Assembly: GCA_019420045.1 (NCBI GenBank)
Contig: JAHZHY010000043.1
Coordinates: 1-23,074, forward strand
Reading direction: 5' to 3'
DNA length: 23,074 nucleotides
Origin: Clostridiales bacterium
Lineage (GTDB): Bacteria > Bacillota > Clostridia > Oscillospirales > Butyricicoccaceae
This document shows, piece after piece, positions 7,392 through 14,866 of this stretch (positions are counted from its first letter, which is position 1; every line of letters begins with the position of its first letter). Position numbers and translations under genes: made by a program. The notes under the pieces are model-generated. The model had not been told where the DNA came from. It made no database searches and saw only the letters and a program-made list of their open reading frames with translations.

Positions 7392-8306
7392 ATGCATTTC
7401 AAGCAACTGGAAGCCTTTGTGAATGTGATCAAATTCAAAAGCTTTTCCAAGGCGGCGGAGGAAATCTATCTTTCCCAGCCCACTATCAGCGCCCACATCA
7501 GCGCATTGGAAAGCGAATTTGGCACAAAACTCATCATCCGATCCACCAAGGAAGTCTACCCTTCCAAGGCGGGAAAGATCTTCTACGAATACGCCAGCGA
7601 AATGCTGCGGATGCGGGACAAAGCAATTTTGTCGGTCAAAAGCTGCGCCACCGATATCCGGGGCACACTGGAGATCGCCGCTTCCACCGTCCCCTCCCAG
7701 TATCTCCTCCCCGAGCTTCTGCCCCAGATGGCCAAGGACTATCCCAACCTGTTTTTTGAGCTGAAACAATATGACAGTCGGGAAGTGGCCAACCACATCA
7801 TCAACATGGACGCCGAAATCGGCATCGTGGGTACCCAGCTGGAAAAGAACAAATGCGTCTTTGAGCCTTTTGCTTCCGATCAGCTGGTGCTCATCACCCC
7901 AAACCTGGAAAAATACCGGGAACTGAAAGGGAATTTCCCTCTTTCCATGCTGAAAAAAGAACCTTTCATCCTGCGGGAATACGGTTCCGGCACCCGGAAG
8001 GAAACCGAGGAATCCCTGAGCAACATGGGTGTGGACCCCAAATCCCTCCACCTCATCGCCCAGATGGACAGCACCGAAAGCATCAAACAAGCAGTATCCA
8101 AGGGACTGGGCGTCTCCATCACCTCCCGCATCGCCGCAGAGGATTACGCCCGCTTCGGCCTGCTTCTGATTTTTGATCTGAAAAGCGAATTTCTAAAGCG
8201 GAAATTCTATTTTGTCTACCACAAAGACCGTCCCCTCTCCCCGGCAGCTGAAGCCTTTATGAAATTCGCCCGGGACTATTTTGAACAGCATCCGGAAAAA
8301 GCCTGA
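7392..8306 (+). CDS. LysR-type regulator, selenium metabolism-associated
   Basis: A 304-residue LysR-type transcriptional regulator. The N-terminal winged helix-turn-helix (residues 1-60, MHFKQLEAFVNVIKFKSFSK, then LSQPTISAHISALESEFGTKL) is followed by a linker helix and a periplasmic-binding-protein-like sensing domain from about residue 90. The sequence closely resembles the LysR group annotated as selenium metabolism-associated, and its divergent position to selD supports that. The effector is unknown; a selenium species or related metabolite is a guess. The start ATG 7392-7394 is preferred because homology begins there and AAAGGA lies about 9 bases upstream; an earlier start at 7359 would add residues unlike the family. 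A strong terminator follows. Confidence 0.93.
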   Translation: MHFKQLEAFVNVIKFKSFSKAAEEIYLSQPTISAHISALESEFGTKLIIRSTKEVYPSKAGKIFYEYASEMLRMRDKAILSVKSCATDIRGTLEIAASTVPSQYLLPELLPQMAKDYPNLFFELKQYDSREVANHIINMDAEIGIVGTQLEKNKCVFEPFASDQLVLITPNLEKYRELKGNFPLSMLKKEPFILREYGSGTRKETEESLSNMGVDPKSLHLIAQMDSTESIKQAVSKGLGVSITSRIAAEDYARFGLLLIFDLKSEFLKRKFYFVYHKDRPLSPAAEAFMKFARDYFEQHPEKA

Positions 8307-8357
8307 TCTTCTATCTCTGGGCGCATGGACTGCGCCAGGAGAGTTTCACGGCATAAG

Positions 8358-8413
8358 AAAAGCGCAGCCTGACCTTTGTCTACAAACAAGGTTGGCTGCG
8401 CTTTTATTTTTTT
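8358..8413 (+). terminator. Strong intrinsic terminator after the LysR gene
   Basis: A 12-bp perfect outer stem (8358-8369 with 8394-8405), extended inward by further pairs, followed by a long T tract to 8413. It also lies at the end of the convergent DUF188 gene and may serve both. Confidence 0.87.
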
Positions 8414-8415
8414 GC

Positions 8416-8853
8416 CTATCGAGCGGCTTCCAGCAGTTTGCGGAACGCCTGTTCAAACAGCGCATCCTGGGCCTTTTCCCGCTTTTTCGGCCCTCGGGTG
8501 CGCCCGCCGCCCCGGCGGACCTTCTGCCCCACATGACGGAAAAAAAGCAGCCCCTGGATATTTTCTCCGGTGAACAAAAGTCCATCCTGGCTTACGGCCT
8601 GGCATCCCTTTCCCAGGGCCAGAGCCGCCACCCCATAATCCTGGGTCACAACAATGTCCCCTTTTTCCATTTCATTGGCCAAGCGCAGATCGGCGCTGTC
8701 CCGCCCTTTGTCCACTGTGATCACCCGGCTGTATCCGTCATCAATCCGGTGGCTGGTGTCGGTGACCATCACCAGCGGGATGTGCTTTTCCCGGCACAGC
8801 CTGACGATGATCTCCCGCACCGGGCAGGCATCGGCATCCACCAAAACCTTCAA
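8416..8853 (-). CDS. YaiI/YqxD family (DUF188, UPF0178) protein
   Basis: A 145-residue protein of the YaiI/YqxD family, whose exact function is not known; its fold is PIN-nuclease-like by family knowledge. The defining start KVLVDADACPVRE is present, with conserved aspartates, then TVDKGRDSADLRLANEM and GDIVVTQDYGVAALAL, the acidic residues expected for a metal site. The C-terminus is basic. TTG at 8851-8853 is chosen as start because AGGAGGG sits 6 bases upstream and homology begins at once; the upstream in-frame TTG at 8874 would place the Shine-Dalgarno inside the gene. It follows mrp on the same strand with a terminator between, so some read-through or an unseen promoter is needed. Confidence 0.9.
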   Translation of the reverse strand: MKVLVDADACPVREIIVRLCREKHIPLVMVTDTSHRIDDGYSRVITVDKGRDSADLRLANEMEKGDIVVTQDYGVAALALGKGCQAVSQDGLLFTGENIQGLLFFRHVGQKVRRGGGRTRGPKKREKAQDALFEQAFRKLLEAAR

Positions 8854-8870
8854 CTTCTTCCCTCCTTCCT

Positions 8871-8903
8871 GCAAAAAAGCGGCAGCCGGTTGGCCGCCGC
8901 TTT
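8871..8903 (-). terminator. Intrinsic terminator of mrp
   Basis: AAAGCGGC (8876-8883) pairs with GCCGCTTT (8896-8903), and an inner GCC/GGC pair closes a GGTT loop. On the minus strand the stem runs into TTTTTTGC. It lies between mrp and the DUF188 start, just before that gene's Shine-Dalgarno. Confidence 0.75.
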
Positions 8904-8917
8904 GCTCTTTTGCTTTG

Positions 8918-9778
8918 TTAGAAATCTTCGTCCTCTTCCAGATCCCAGTTCTGGAAATCCTCCACCATTTTCACGGCCTTGTCCAGGAAATCACCCTCAA
9001 AATCCTGGATCTTTCCGGCGTCGCACAAAGCGGCCAGCTTGGGATTGGTGGGCATCTGGGCCAGCAGAGGCAGCCCTTCCTCTGCGGCGGCCTGAGCGGT
9101 TTTGCTCTCGCCGTAGATCATGATCTTCTTGCCGCAGTCGGGGCACTCCACATAGCTCATGTTCTCCACCACGCCGATGACGGGCACATCCATCAGCTGG
9201 GCCATTTTCATAGCCTTTTTCACGATCATGCTCACCAGTTCCTGGGGAGAGGTGACGATGATGATGCCGTCCACAGGCAGGGACTGGAACACCGTCAGGG
9301 GCACATCACCGGTTCCCGGAGGCATGTCCACGAACATAAAGTCCACATCCCCCCACACCACATCGGTCCAGAACTGCTTGACGGTGGTGGCGATCACCGG
9401 GCCGCGCCACACCACAGGGTCACTTTCATGCTCCAGCAGCAGGTTGATAGACATCAGGTCCACGCCGCTTTCGCTGTGGGCCGGCAGAATGCCCTGGCCA
9501 TTGCCCCGGGCCTTTTCGTGAACGCCAAAGATCTGGGGAATGGAGGGGCCGGTGATGTCGGCGTCCAGCACGGCGGCCTTGTAGCCCTTTCTCTGCATGG
9601 ACACCGCCAGAAGAGAAGTGACCAGGCTCTTGCCTACGCCACCCTTGCCGCTGACGACGCCAATGACTTTGTTGACACGGCTGCCCGGATTGGGTTTTTC
9701 CACCATATTCCGGGGAGAATTGCGTTCCCCGCAGTTTTGGCTGCAAGTTTCGCAGTTGTGTGTGCACCCTTCGCTCAT
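8918..9778 (-). CDS. Mrp/NBP35 family iron-sulfur carrier ATPase
   Basis: A 286-residue cytosolic P-loop ATPase of the Mrp/ApbC/NBP35 family, which binds and transfers Fe-S clusters to target proteins. It shows the deviant Walker A GKGGVGKS (44-51), DADITGPSIP (72-81), DMPPGTGD (151-158) and the bridging-cluster pair C212-x2-C215 in ECPDCGK. The N-terminus has an extra cysteine group (C5, C9, C12, C16), common in clostridial members and likely to hold another cluster. The C-terminus is acidic. Start ATG 9776-9778 has AAGGAGG 10 bases upstream. A nearby user of Fe-S clusters is the hydrogenase operon, but there is no operon link. Confidence 0.93.
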   Translation of the reverse strand: MSEGCTHNCETCSQNCGERNSPRNMVEKPNPGSRVNKVIGVVSGKGGVGKSLVTSLLAVSMQRKGYKAAVLDADITGPSIPQIFGVHEKARGNGQGILPAHSESGVDLMSINLLLEHESDPVVWRGPVIATTVKQFWTDVVWGDVDFMFVDMPPGTGDVPLTVFQSLPVDGIIIVTSPQELVSMIVKKAMKMAQLMDVPVIGVVENMSYVECPDCGKKIMIYGESKTAQAAAEEGLPLLAQMPTNPKLAALCDAGKIQDFEGDFLDKAVKMVEDFQNWDLEEDEDF

Positions 9779-9861
9779 GGAATGTGCGCCTCCTTATCAG
9801 ATAAAGTATCGCATAAACTGCATTTTCCATTTGTTTACCGCCGGAGCCTTCCGGCCCCCCT

Positions 9862-9890
9862 ATTATAACCCCTCCTGAGAAAAGCCGCAA
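9862..9890 (-). promoter_or_regulatory. Candidate mrp promoter
   Basis: In minus orientation TTGCGG (9885-9890), a 17-base spacer and a perfect TATAAT (9862-9867). The transcript would begin with a 6-bp hairpin (GCCGGA/TCCGGC, 9840-9855) without a U tract. The remainder of 9779-9997 holds only this and the uppP promoter. Confidence 0.62.
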
Positions 9891-9945
9891 GTAGGGAAAA
9901 ATCCCTGGGAATTTGGGAAAACCGGTTCTTTTTTCCCTCGCTATG

Positions 9946-9954
9946 TGCTACAAT
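9946..9954 (+). promoter_or_regulatory. Candidate uppP extended -10 promoter
   Basis: TGCTACAAT is an extended -10 (TGn plus TACAAT) 44 bases before the uppP ATG. The -35 region is weak (TTCTTT), which the extended -10 could offset. Confidence 0.45.
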
Positions 9955-9997
9955 GGCACAGACGGAATTTTTGACTCAACTCCCAAGGAGGACTGCT

Positions 9998-10813
9998 ATG
10001 CTTTTGATTGAACTACTCAAGGCGGTGCTTTTCGGCCTGGTGCAGGGCATCACCGAATGGCTCCCCATCAGCTCCACCGGCCATATGATCCTGCTGGACG
10101 AGCTGGTCCATCTCCGCTGCACCCCGGAATTCTGGAACACCTTCCTGGTGGTGATCCAGCTGGGTTCCATTCTGGCGGTGGTGGTGCTTTATTTCCATCA
10201 GCTCAACCCCTTCTCCCCCAAGAAGGACCGGAACCAGAAGATCGACACCATTTCCCTGTGGCTGCACATCGTTGTGGCCGCTGTGCCCGCCGGCGTGCTG
10301 GGCATCCTCTTCGATGAGGCGGTGGAGCGCATCAGCACTGCTGTGGTGGTGGCTCTGGCCCTTATCATTTACGGCATCGCCTTTCTGGTGCTGGAAAAAA
10401 ACAAGCGCAAGCCCAAGGTGGACCGTATCGATCACCTGAGCTATAAGACCGCCTTTCTCATCGGCGTATTCCAGTGCCTCTCCCTGGTTCCCGGCACCTC
10501 CCGTTCCGGCTCCACCATCCTGGGCGCATCCATCCTGGGCTGCTCCCGGAAAGTGGCTTCGGAGTTTTCCTTCTTCCTGGCCATCCCGGTGATGCTGGGC
10601 GCCAGCTTCCTGCGGCTTCTGAAGGTGGGCTTTGCCTTTACCGGTGCTGAGTGGGCCGTGCTGCTCACCGGTGCTGTTGTGGCCTTCCTGGTCTCCCTCT
10701 TCGCCATCCGCTTCCTTCTGCACTATATCCGCCGCCACGATTTCACCGCCTTTGGCTGGTATCGCATCGTGCTGGGCCTTCTGGTGCTGGGTTATTTCTA
10801 TATCCTCAAGTAA
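9998..10813 (+). CDS. uppP: Undecaprenyl-diphosphatase UppP (BacA family)
   Basis: A 271-residue integral membrane phosphatase that recycles undecaprenyl diphosphate to the monophosphate carrier lipid for peptidoglycan synthesis; family members also give bacitracin resistance. Both signature regions are present: QGITEWLPISSTGHM (residues 16-30) with the catalytic-region glutamate, and PGTSRSGST (165-173) with the conserved arginine and serine. Seven to eight hydrophobic segments are visible. Start ATG 9998-10000 is fixed by AAGGAGG six bases upstream; the in-frame ATG at 9953 lies within the promoter. It is a single-gene unit, with a terminator at 10942 and a promoter of its own. Confidence 0.97.
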   Translation: MLLIELLKAVLFGLVQGITEWLPISSTGHMILLDELVHLRCTPEFWNTFLVVIQLGSILAVVVLYFHQLNPFSPKKDRNQKIDTISLWLHIVVAAVPAGVLGILFDEAVERISTAVVVALALIIYGIAFLVLEKNKRKPKVDRIDHLSYKTAFLIGVFQCLSLVPGTSRSGSTILGASILGCSRKVASEFSFFLAIPVMLGASFLRLLKVGFAFTGAEWAVLLTGAVVAFLVSLFAIRFLLHYIRRHDFTAFGWYRIVLGLLVLGYFYILK

Positions 10814-10941
10814 TCTCATGCAAAGAGCCGGCGGCGAGGCGCCCCCATTCTTCTCTTTGCTCCGGCAGGTTTTCTCTATGCCCGGGCAAAGAATATTTGC
10901 TTGTGGGGTCACCCACCAAATACGCTTTTGGCCGTTTAAGG

Positions 10942-10972
10942 GCCGGAGAAATTTTCTCCGGCTCTTTTCTCT
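10942..10972 (+). terminator. Intrinsic terminator of uppP
   Basis: GCCGGAG (10942-10948) pairs with CTCCGGC (10956-10962) around an AAATTTT loop, followed by TCTTTTCTCTTTT. The preceding 10814-10941 has no recognisable gene; it contains only a loose CAAAGAG/CTCTTTG inverted repeat. Confidence 0.8.
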
Positions 10973-10984
10973 TTTAAAGGGCTG

Positions 10985-10993
10985 TGGTATACT
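10985..10993 (+). promoter_or_regulatory. Candidate extended -10 promoter for the D-amino-acid aminotransferase gene
   Basis: TGGTATACT is an extended -10 located 49 bases upstream of the ATG and just after the uppP terminator. No good -35 is visible. Confidence 0.48.
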
Positions 10994-11041
10994 GCTTTCA
11001 TCAGCCATTTTACAAAAATACAGAAAGGGAGGCACTTTCCC

Positions 11042-11902
11042 ATGAAAAGTCTCGGCTATTACAACGGCAAGATCGGCGCTCCGGAGGAGCTCACCGTCCC
11101 CTTCACCGACCGGGGGCTTTATTTCGGCGACGGCGTCTACGACGCCACCACCTCAGCCAACCACATCCCCTTTGCCATCGATGATCACATCGACCGGTTT
11201 TTCCGCAGCTTCCAGGCCGCACGCATCCCCTTTGCCATGAGCAAACAGGAACTGCGCCAGCTTTTGTGCGACCTGTGCGCCCAGGTGGAGGACGGCTGCT
11301 ATCTCCTTTACTGGCACACCACCCGGGGCTCGGGAGAGCGCAGTCACGCCTTCCCTCCTGCGGGCACACCGGCCAATCTTCTGGTCTATCTCACCCCCTG
11401 TGAGATGACCCCGCCGGAAAAGGTACTCACGCTGATGACCGCCCCGGATATCCGCCATCACATGCTCAATGTAAAGACCCTCAACCTGCTGCCCAATGTG
11501 CTCACCGCCCAGCAGGCCGTGGAGCAAGGTGTGGACGAAGCCGTCTATCACCGGGGAGATTATGTGACCGAAGGCTTCCACAGCAACATCATGATGATCA
11601 AGGACGGGGCGCTGTGCACTCCTCCCGCCGATAACCTGATCCTGCCGGGCATCACCCGCAAGCACCTGATGGAGCTGGCCCACAAGATGGATATCCCGGT
11701 GAAGGAGGCCCCCATCACCCTCTCGGAGCTTTTTGACGCCGACGAAGTGCTGGTGACCAACTCCGGCGCCTTGTGCAACCGGGTGAGCCACATCGACGGC
11801 AAGCCGGTGGGCGGCAAGGCCCAGGATGTGGTGAAGCGCCTCCAGGACGCCTACGCCGCCTGGTTCAACGAAGAAACTCACAGCCAGACCTTCTCCTTCT
11901 GA
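11042..11902 (+). CDS. dat: D-amino-acid aminotransferase (fold-type IV)
   Basis: A 286-residue class IV PLP aminotransferase. The early FTDRGLYFGDGVYDAT (21-36), Schiff-base lysine K145 in NVKTLNLLPN and E177 in VTEGFHSN are the family residues. The R-x-H pair R100/H102 in ERSHAF and Y33 match the carboxylate-binding Tyr-Arg-His set of Bacillus D-amino-acid aminotransferase, which argues for D-amino acids over branched-chain substrates. The likely role is making D-alanine or D-glutamate for the wall, or D-amino acid turnover. 4-amino-4-deoxychorismate lyase is a less likely relative because of the R-x-H pair. The start has GGGAGG about 5 bases upstream. It is a single-gene unit between its own promoter and terminator. 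Confidence 0.88.
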   Translation: MKSLGYYNGKIGAPEELTVPFTDRGLYFGDGVYDATTSANHIPFAIDDHIDRFFRSFQAARIPFAMSKQELRQLLCDLCAQVEDGCYLLYWHTTRGSGERSHAFPPAGTPANLLVYLTPCEMTPPEKVLTLMTAPDIRHHMLNVKTLNLLPNVLTAQQAVEQGVDEAVYHRGDYVTEGFHSNIMMIKDGALCTPPADNLILPGITRKHLMELAHKMDIPVKEAPITLSELFDADEVLVTNSGALCNRVSHIDGKPVGGKAQDVVKRLQDAYAAWFNEETHSQTFSF

Positions 11903-11957
11903 TAAGCGGCGTGGCCGCCTGTAAAAATCCAACCGTGTTCTTCTTTCATTAAGATGC

Positions 11958-11990
11958 AAAAATCCCGGGGAAATCCCCGGGATTTTTTCT
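11958..11990. terminator. Bidirectional terminator between dat and the P-type ATPase gene
   Basis: A near-perfect 13-bp hairpin (11958-11970 with 11975-11987, core ATCCCGGGG) with A residues on the left and T residues on the right. It can end both convergent transcripts. Confidence 0.85.
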
Positions 11991-12001
11991 TTTTCTAGGA
12001 A

Positions 12002-14683
12002 TTATTTTTTCTGACTGCGCTTTTTGGATGCGTGGCGGAACACCGGCACCAGCAGTTCATGGAGAACCAGCGGAATGGCGGACACCGCCGTCAGAATGAG
12101 CCACTCGTTGAGATGCAGGCTGTATGTGCCAAACACCTTCACCAGGAAGGGGATCTCGGTCACAGCGATCTGGAGCGCAAAGCCGATGATCACAGCCAGG
12201 ATCATGAACTTGTTTTCCATCAGGTTGTTGCGGAACACCGACTTTTCCACATTGCGCATACCGATGGCGTGGAACAGCTGGGAAATGCCCAGCACGGTGA
12301 AGGCAAAGGTCTGGCTCTCGGCCAGGATGGCGCTGTCGCCCAGGATCTTGTCGATGGCCCCAATGGTAACGGCGCTACCCTCCTGCAAAAGCATCCGTAC
12401 AGGCACAAAGAGGAAGGCGCTCAGAGTCAGCAGGCCGATCACCGCACCATAGAAAAGGGTCATGGCCAGGCCGCCTTCGGCAAACAGGCTTTCCGAAGGA
12501 TCACGGGGCGGGCGGCGCATGGTGAGCTTGGAGTCATTTTTATCCACGCCCAGGGCCAGGCCGGGCAGGGAGTCTGTGATCAGATTGACCCACAGGATGT
12601 GGATGGCCTTCAAAGGAGCAGCCAGGCCCGCCAGAATGGCCACAAACATGGTGATGATCTCACCGAAGTTGGAAGAAAGCAGGAAGAGTACCGATTTTTT
12701 GATGTTGGCATAAATGCCCCGGCCCTCTTCGATGGCCTTCTGGATGGTGGCAAAATTGTCGTCGGTGAGCACCATATCGGCAGCGGATTTGGCCACATCG
12801 GTGCCGGTGATGCCCATGGCCACGCCGATGTCGGCGGCCTTCAGGGAAGGAGCGTCGTTGACGCCGTCACCGGTCATGGAGACGATATACCCCTTCTGCC
12901 GCAGGGCCTTGACGATCATCACCTTATGCTCGGGAGACACCCGGGCAAAGACCCGCAGATCGTCCACCACCTGGCTCAGCTGATCCACCGTCATGGTATC
13001 CAGCTGCTCGCCGGTCATGCACTGATTTTCTCTTTCGGCAATGCCCAGCTCCCGGGCAATGGCAAAGGCGGTATCCTTGTGGTCGCCGGTGATCATCACG
13101 GTGCGCACCGAAGCGCCCTTGAAGATCTCCACGGCGTCTTTGGCCTCGGGACGGGGCGGGTCGATCATGCCCACCAGACCCACAAAGGTCAGGCGCTCTT
13201 CACACACCTGGGGCGCATCGTCCCGGAAGGCCAGGGCCAGCACCCGCAAAGCGTCCATGGACATTTCCCGCATGGCCGATGTGATCTTCTCTTTGTCCGC
13301 CGGGGTGATTTCCCGCACCGTTCCCCGGTCCAGAATCCGGTCGCAGTGCTTGAGCACCTGATCAGGAGCACCCTTGGTAAAGGAAATGTTCCCCTCACCC
13401 TCCCGGTGCATAGTGGTCATCATCTTCCGAGTAGAGTCAAAGGCGATCTCATCGATACGGGGCAGCTTTTCCTCCAGGCCCTGACGGGTCAGCCCCAGGG
13501 GGGCGCCCATATCCAGCAAGGCGATTTCGGTGGGATCGCCCAGCCGCTGGCCGTTTTCGATGGAAGCGTCGTTGCAGAGCATCATGCCTTCCACCAGGCG
13601 GCGGTGGGCTTTGCTGTCCATCTGATCGGCGGGGAAAATGGCCCCGTCGCAATAGGCCCGCACCACGGTCATTTTGTTCTGGGTCAGAGTACCCGTTTTA
13701 TCGGAGCAAACCACGCTGACGGCGCCCAGGGTTTCCACCGAGGGCAGACGGCGCACGATGGTATTGACCTTGACCAGCCTCTGGACACCCAGGGCCAGCA
13801 CGATGGTCACCACAGCGGGCAGGCCTTCGGGCACGGCGGCCACCGCCAGAGAAATGGCGGTGATGAGCATTTCCACCACATTCCGCCCCTGCACCAGGGC
13901 GATAAGGAACAGAGCCACGCACAAAGCGACGGCAACCACGCCCAGCATCTTGCCCAGGTCGGCCAGACGCTTTTGCAGCGGGGTCAGTTCTTCTTCCGAT
14001 TCGTTGATCATCTGGGCAATGCGGCCGATCTGGGTATCCATACCGGTAGCAGCCACCACACCTTCGCCCCGGCCATAGGTGACGCTGGTGGTCATATAAC
14101 CCATGTTGATCCGGTCGCCCAAAGGAGCATCCTGGGGCAAAACGGCATTGCAATCCTTTTCCACCGGCACCGATTCGCCGGTGAGGGCCGATTCATCCAC
14201 TTTCAGGTTGGTGGTCTGGGTCAGGCGAAGGTCGGCAGGGATCTGCCGTCCCGCTTCCAGCACCACCACATCTCCCTGCACCAATTCCGATGCCGGGATC
14301 TCTTTCGTCACGCCGTCCCGACGCACCATAGCCGTAGGGCTGGACAGCTTTTTCAAAGCCTCCAGAGCCTCCTGGGCCTTGCCCTCCTGCACCATGCCGA
14401 TTACCGCGTTGAGCAGTACCACGATCAGCACAATGATGGCATCGGACACTTCCTTCAGCAGCAGGGAAATGCCCGCCGCCGCAAACAGGATGTAGATCAT
14501 GGGCTCGTTGAGCTGGGAAAGGAACATCTGAAGCTTTGTCTTTCCCTTCTTTTCCACCAGGGCATTGGGTCCGTTCTTCTCCAACCGGTTTTTGGCTTCC
14601 TGCTGACTCAAGCCCTTTTGCAGATCGGTCTGCAGCTCCTGCTCCGTTTGAGAGACATTCTTGCTTTCAAACACCGCGTTCAT
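12002..14683 (-). CDS. P2-type cation-transporting ATPase, probably Mn2+ export
   Basis: An 893-residue P-type ATPase of the SERCA/PMCA-like P2 group. In order: N-terminal cation-ATPase domain (1-75), TGES of the actuator (168-171), PEGLPA in membrane segment 4 (285-290), phosphorylated D328 in SDKTGTLT, KGAP (437-440) in the nucleotide domain, TGDGVNDAP (604-612), then NFGEI in M5, NLITDSLPGLALG in M6 and the C-terminal membrane segments. Family naming would call it calcium-translocating, but it lies behind a yybP-ykoY Mn2+ riboswitch, as do the Mn2+-responsive ATPases of some Firmicutes, so Mn2+ efflux is the better guess. Start ATG 14681-14683 is where homology begins; GAGGTG lies unusually close, and a GTG codon directly precedes it. 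A longer frame to 14803 would run into the riboswitch terminator. Confidence 0.95.
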   Translation of the reverse strand: MNAVFESKNVSQTEQELQTDLQKGLSQQEAKNRLEKNGPNALVEKKGKTKLQMFLSQLNEPMIYILFAAAGISLLLKEVSDAIIVLIVVLLNAVIGMVQEGKAQEALEALKKLSSPTAMVRRDGVTKEIPASELVQGDVVVLEAGRQIPADLRLTQTTNLKVDESALTGESVPVEKDCNAVLPQDAPLGDRINMGYMTTSVTYGRGEGVVAATGMDTQIGRIAQMINESEEELTPLQKRLADLGKMLGVVAVALCVALFLIALVQGRNVVEMLITAISLAVAAVPEGLPAVVTIVLALGVQRLVKVNTIVRRLPSVETLGAVSVVCSDKTGTLTQNKMTVVRAYCDGAIFPADQMDSKAHRRLVEGMMLCNDASIENGQRLGDPTEIALLDMGAPLGLTRQGLEEKLPRIDEIAFDSTRKMMTTMHREGEGNISFTKGAPDQVLKHCDRILDRGTVREITPADKEKITSAMREMSMDALRVLALAFRDDAPQVCEERLTFVGLVGMIDPPRPEAKDAVEIFKGASVRTVMITGDHKDTAFAIARELGIAERENQCMTGEQLDTMTVDQLSQVVDDLRVFARVSPEHKVMIVKALRQKGYIVSMTGDGVNDAPSLKAADIGVAMGITGTDVAKSAADMVLTDDNFATIQKAIEEGRGIYANIKKSVLFLLSSNFGEIITMFVAILAGLAAPLKAIHILWVNLITDSLPGLALGVDKNDSKLTMRRPPRDPSESLFAEGGLAMTLFYGAVIGLLTLSAFLFVPVRMLLQEGSAVTIGAIDKILGDSAILAESQTFAFTVLGISQLFHAIGMRNVEKSVFRNNLMENKFMILAVIIGFALQIAVTEIPFLVKVFGTYSLHLNEWLILTAVSAIPLVLHELLVPVFRHASKKRSQKK

Positions 14684-14745
14684 CACCTCATCATGATTTT
14701 TCCTTCTTGCAATATACCCAAAAGAGAGCATTTTCAGCCTGCAAA

Positions 14746-14791
14746 CAAAAAAGAGACTTTTTGCACACGAACTCCGTATGCAAAAAGTCTC
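14746..14791 (-). terminator. Riboswitch expression-platform terminator
   Basis: On the minus strand GAGACTTTTTGCA (14779-14791) pairs perfectly with its complement at 14753-14765, with a 13-base partly paired loop, and is followed by TTTTTTTG. The first arm includes the GAGAC of the riboswitch and a CUUUUUGCAU that can instead pair with GCAUAAAAG at the 5' end, so terminator and P1 helix exclude each other. It may also end ClC read-through transcripts. Confidence 0.78.
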
Positions 14792-14866
14792 GTTACCTCT
14801 CAACAGGCCGCAAACGCAGGCAGGCGCCAGGATGTTGCGTTTACGCTTTGAACTACTCCCTTTTAT
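14746..14866 (-). promoter_or_regulatory. yybP-ykoY family Mn2+ riboswitch
   Basis: In the leader RNA of the ATPase gene the two hallmark loops of the family are present: AAAAGGGAGUAG (about 14853-14864) and UAACGAGAC followed by U residues (about 14784-14796). Between them AAACGCA and UGCGUUU form a 7-bp stem, and UUCAA/UUGAG a basal one, giving the expected paired-arm shape. The RNA would start at about 14866, directly at the motif. Known members bind Mn2+ and usually raise expression of exporters. The 5' end overlaps the ClC stop codon. Confidence 0.88.

Noticed and set aside
14753..14791. Hairpin seen only as a terminator of the ClC gene
   Set aside because: Its first arm contains the conserved riboswitch GAGAC and can pair with the 5' end of the leader, so it is better read as the riboswitch expression platform, although it may also stop ClC transcripts.
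12032..14851. 939-codon plus-strand open frame
   Set aside because: It mirrors the P-type ATPase gene, has His/Gln-rich low-complexity composition and crosses the riboswitch. The minus strand carries all ATPase motifs.
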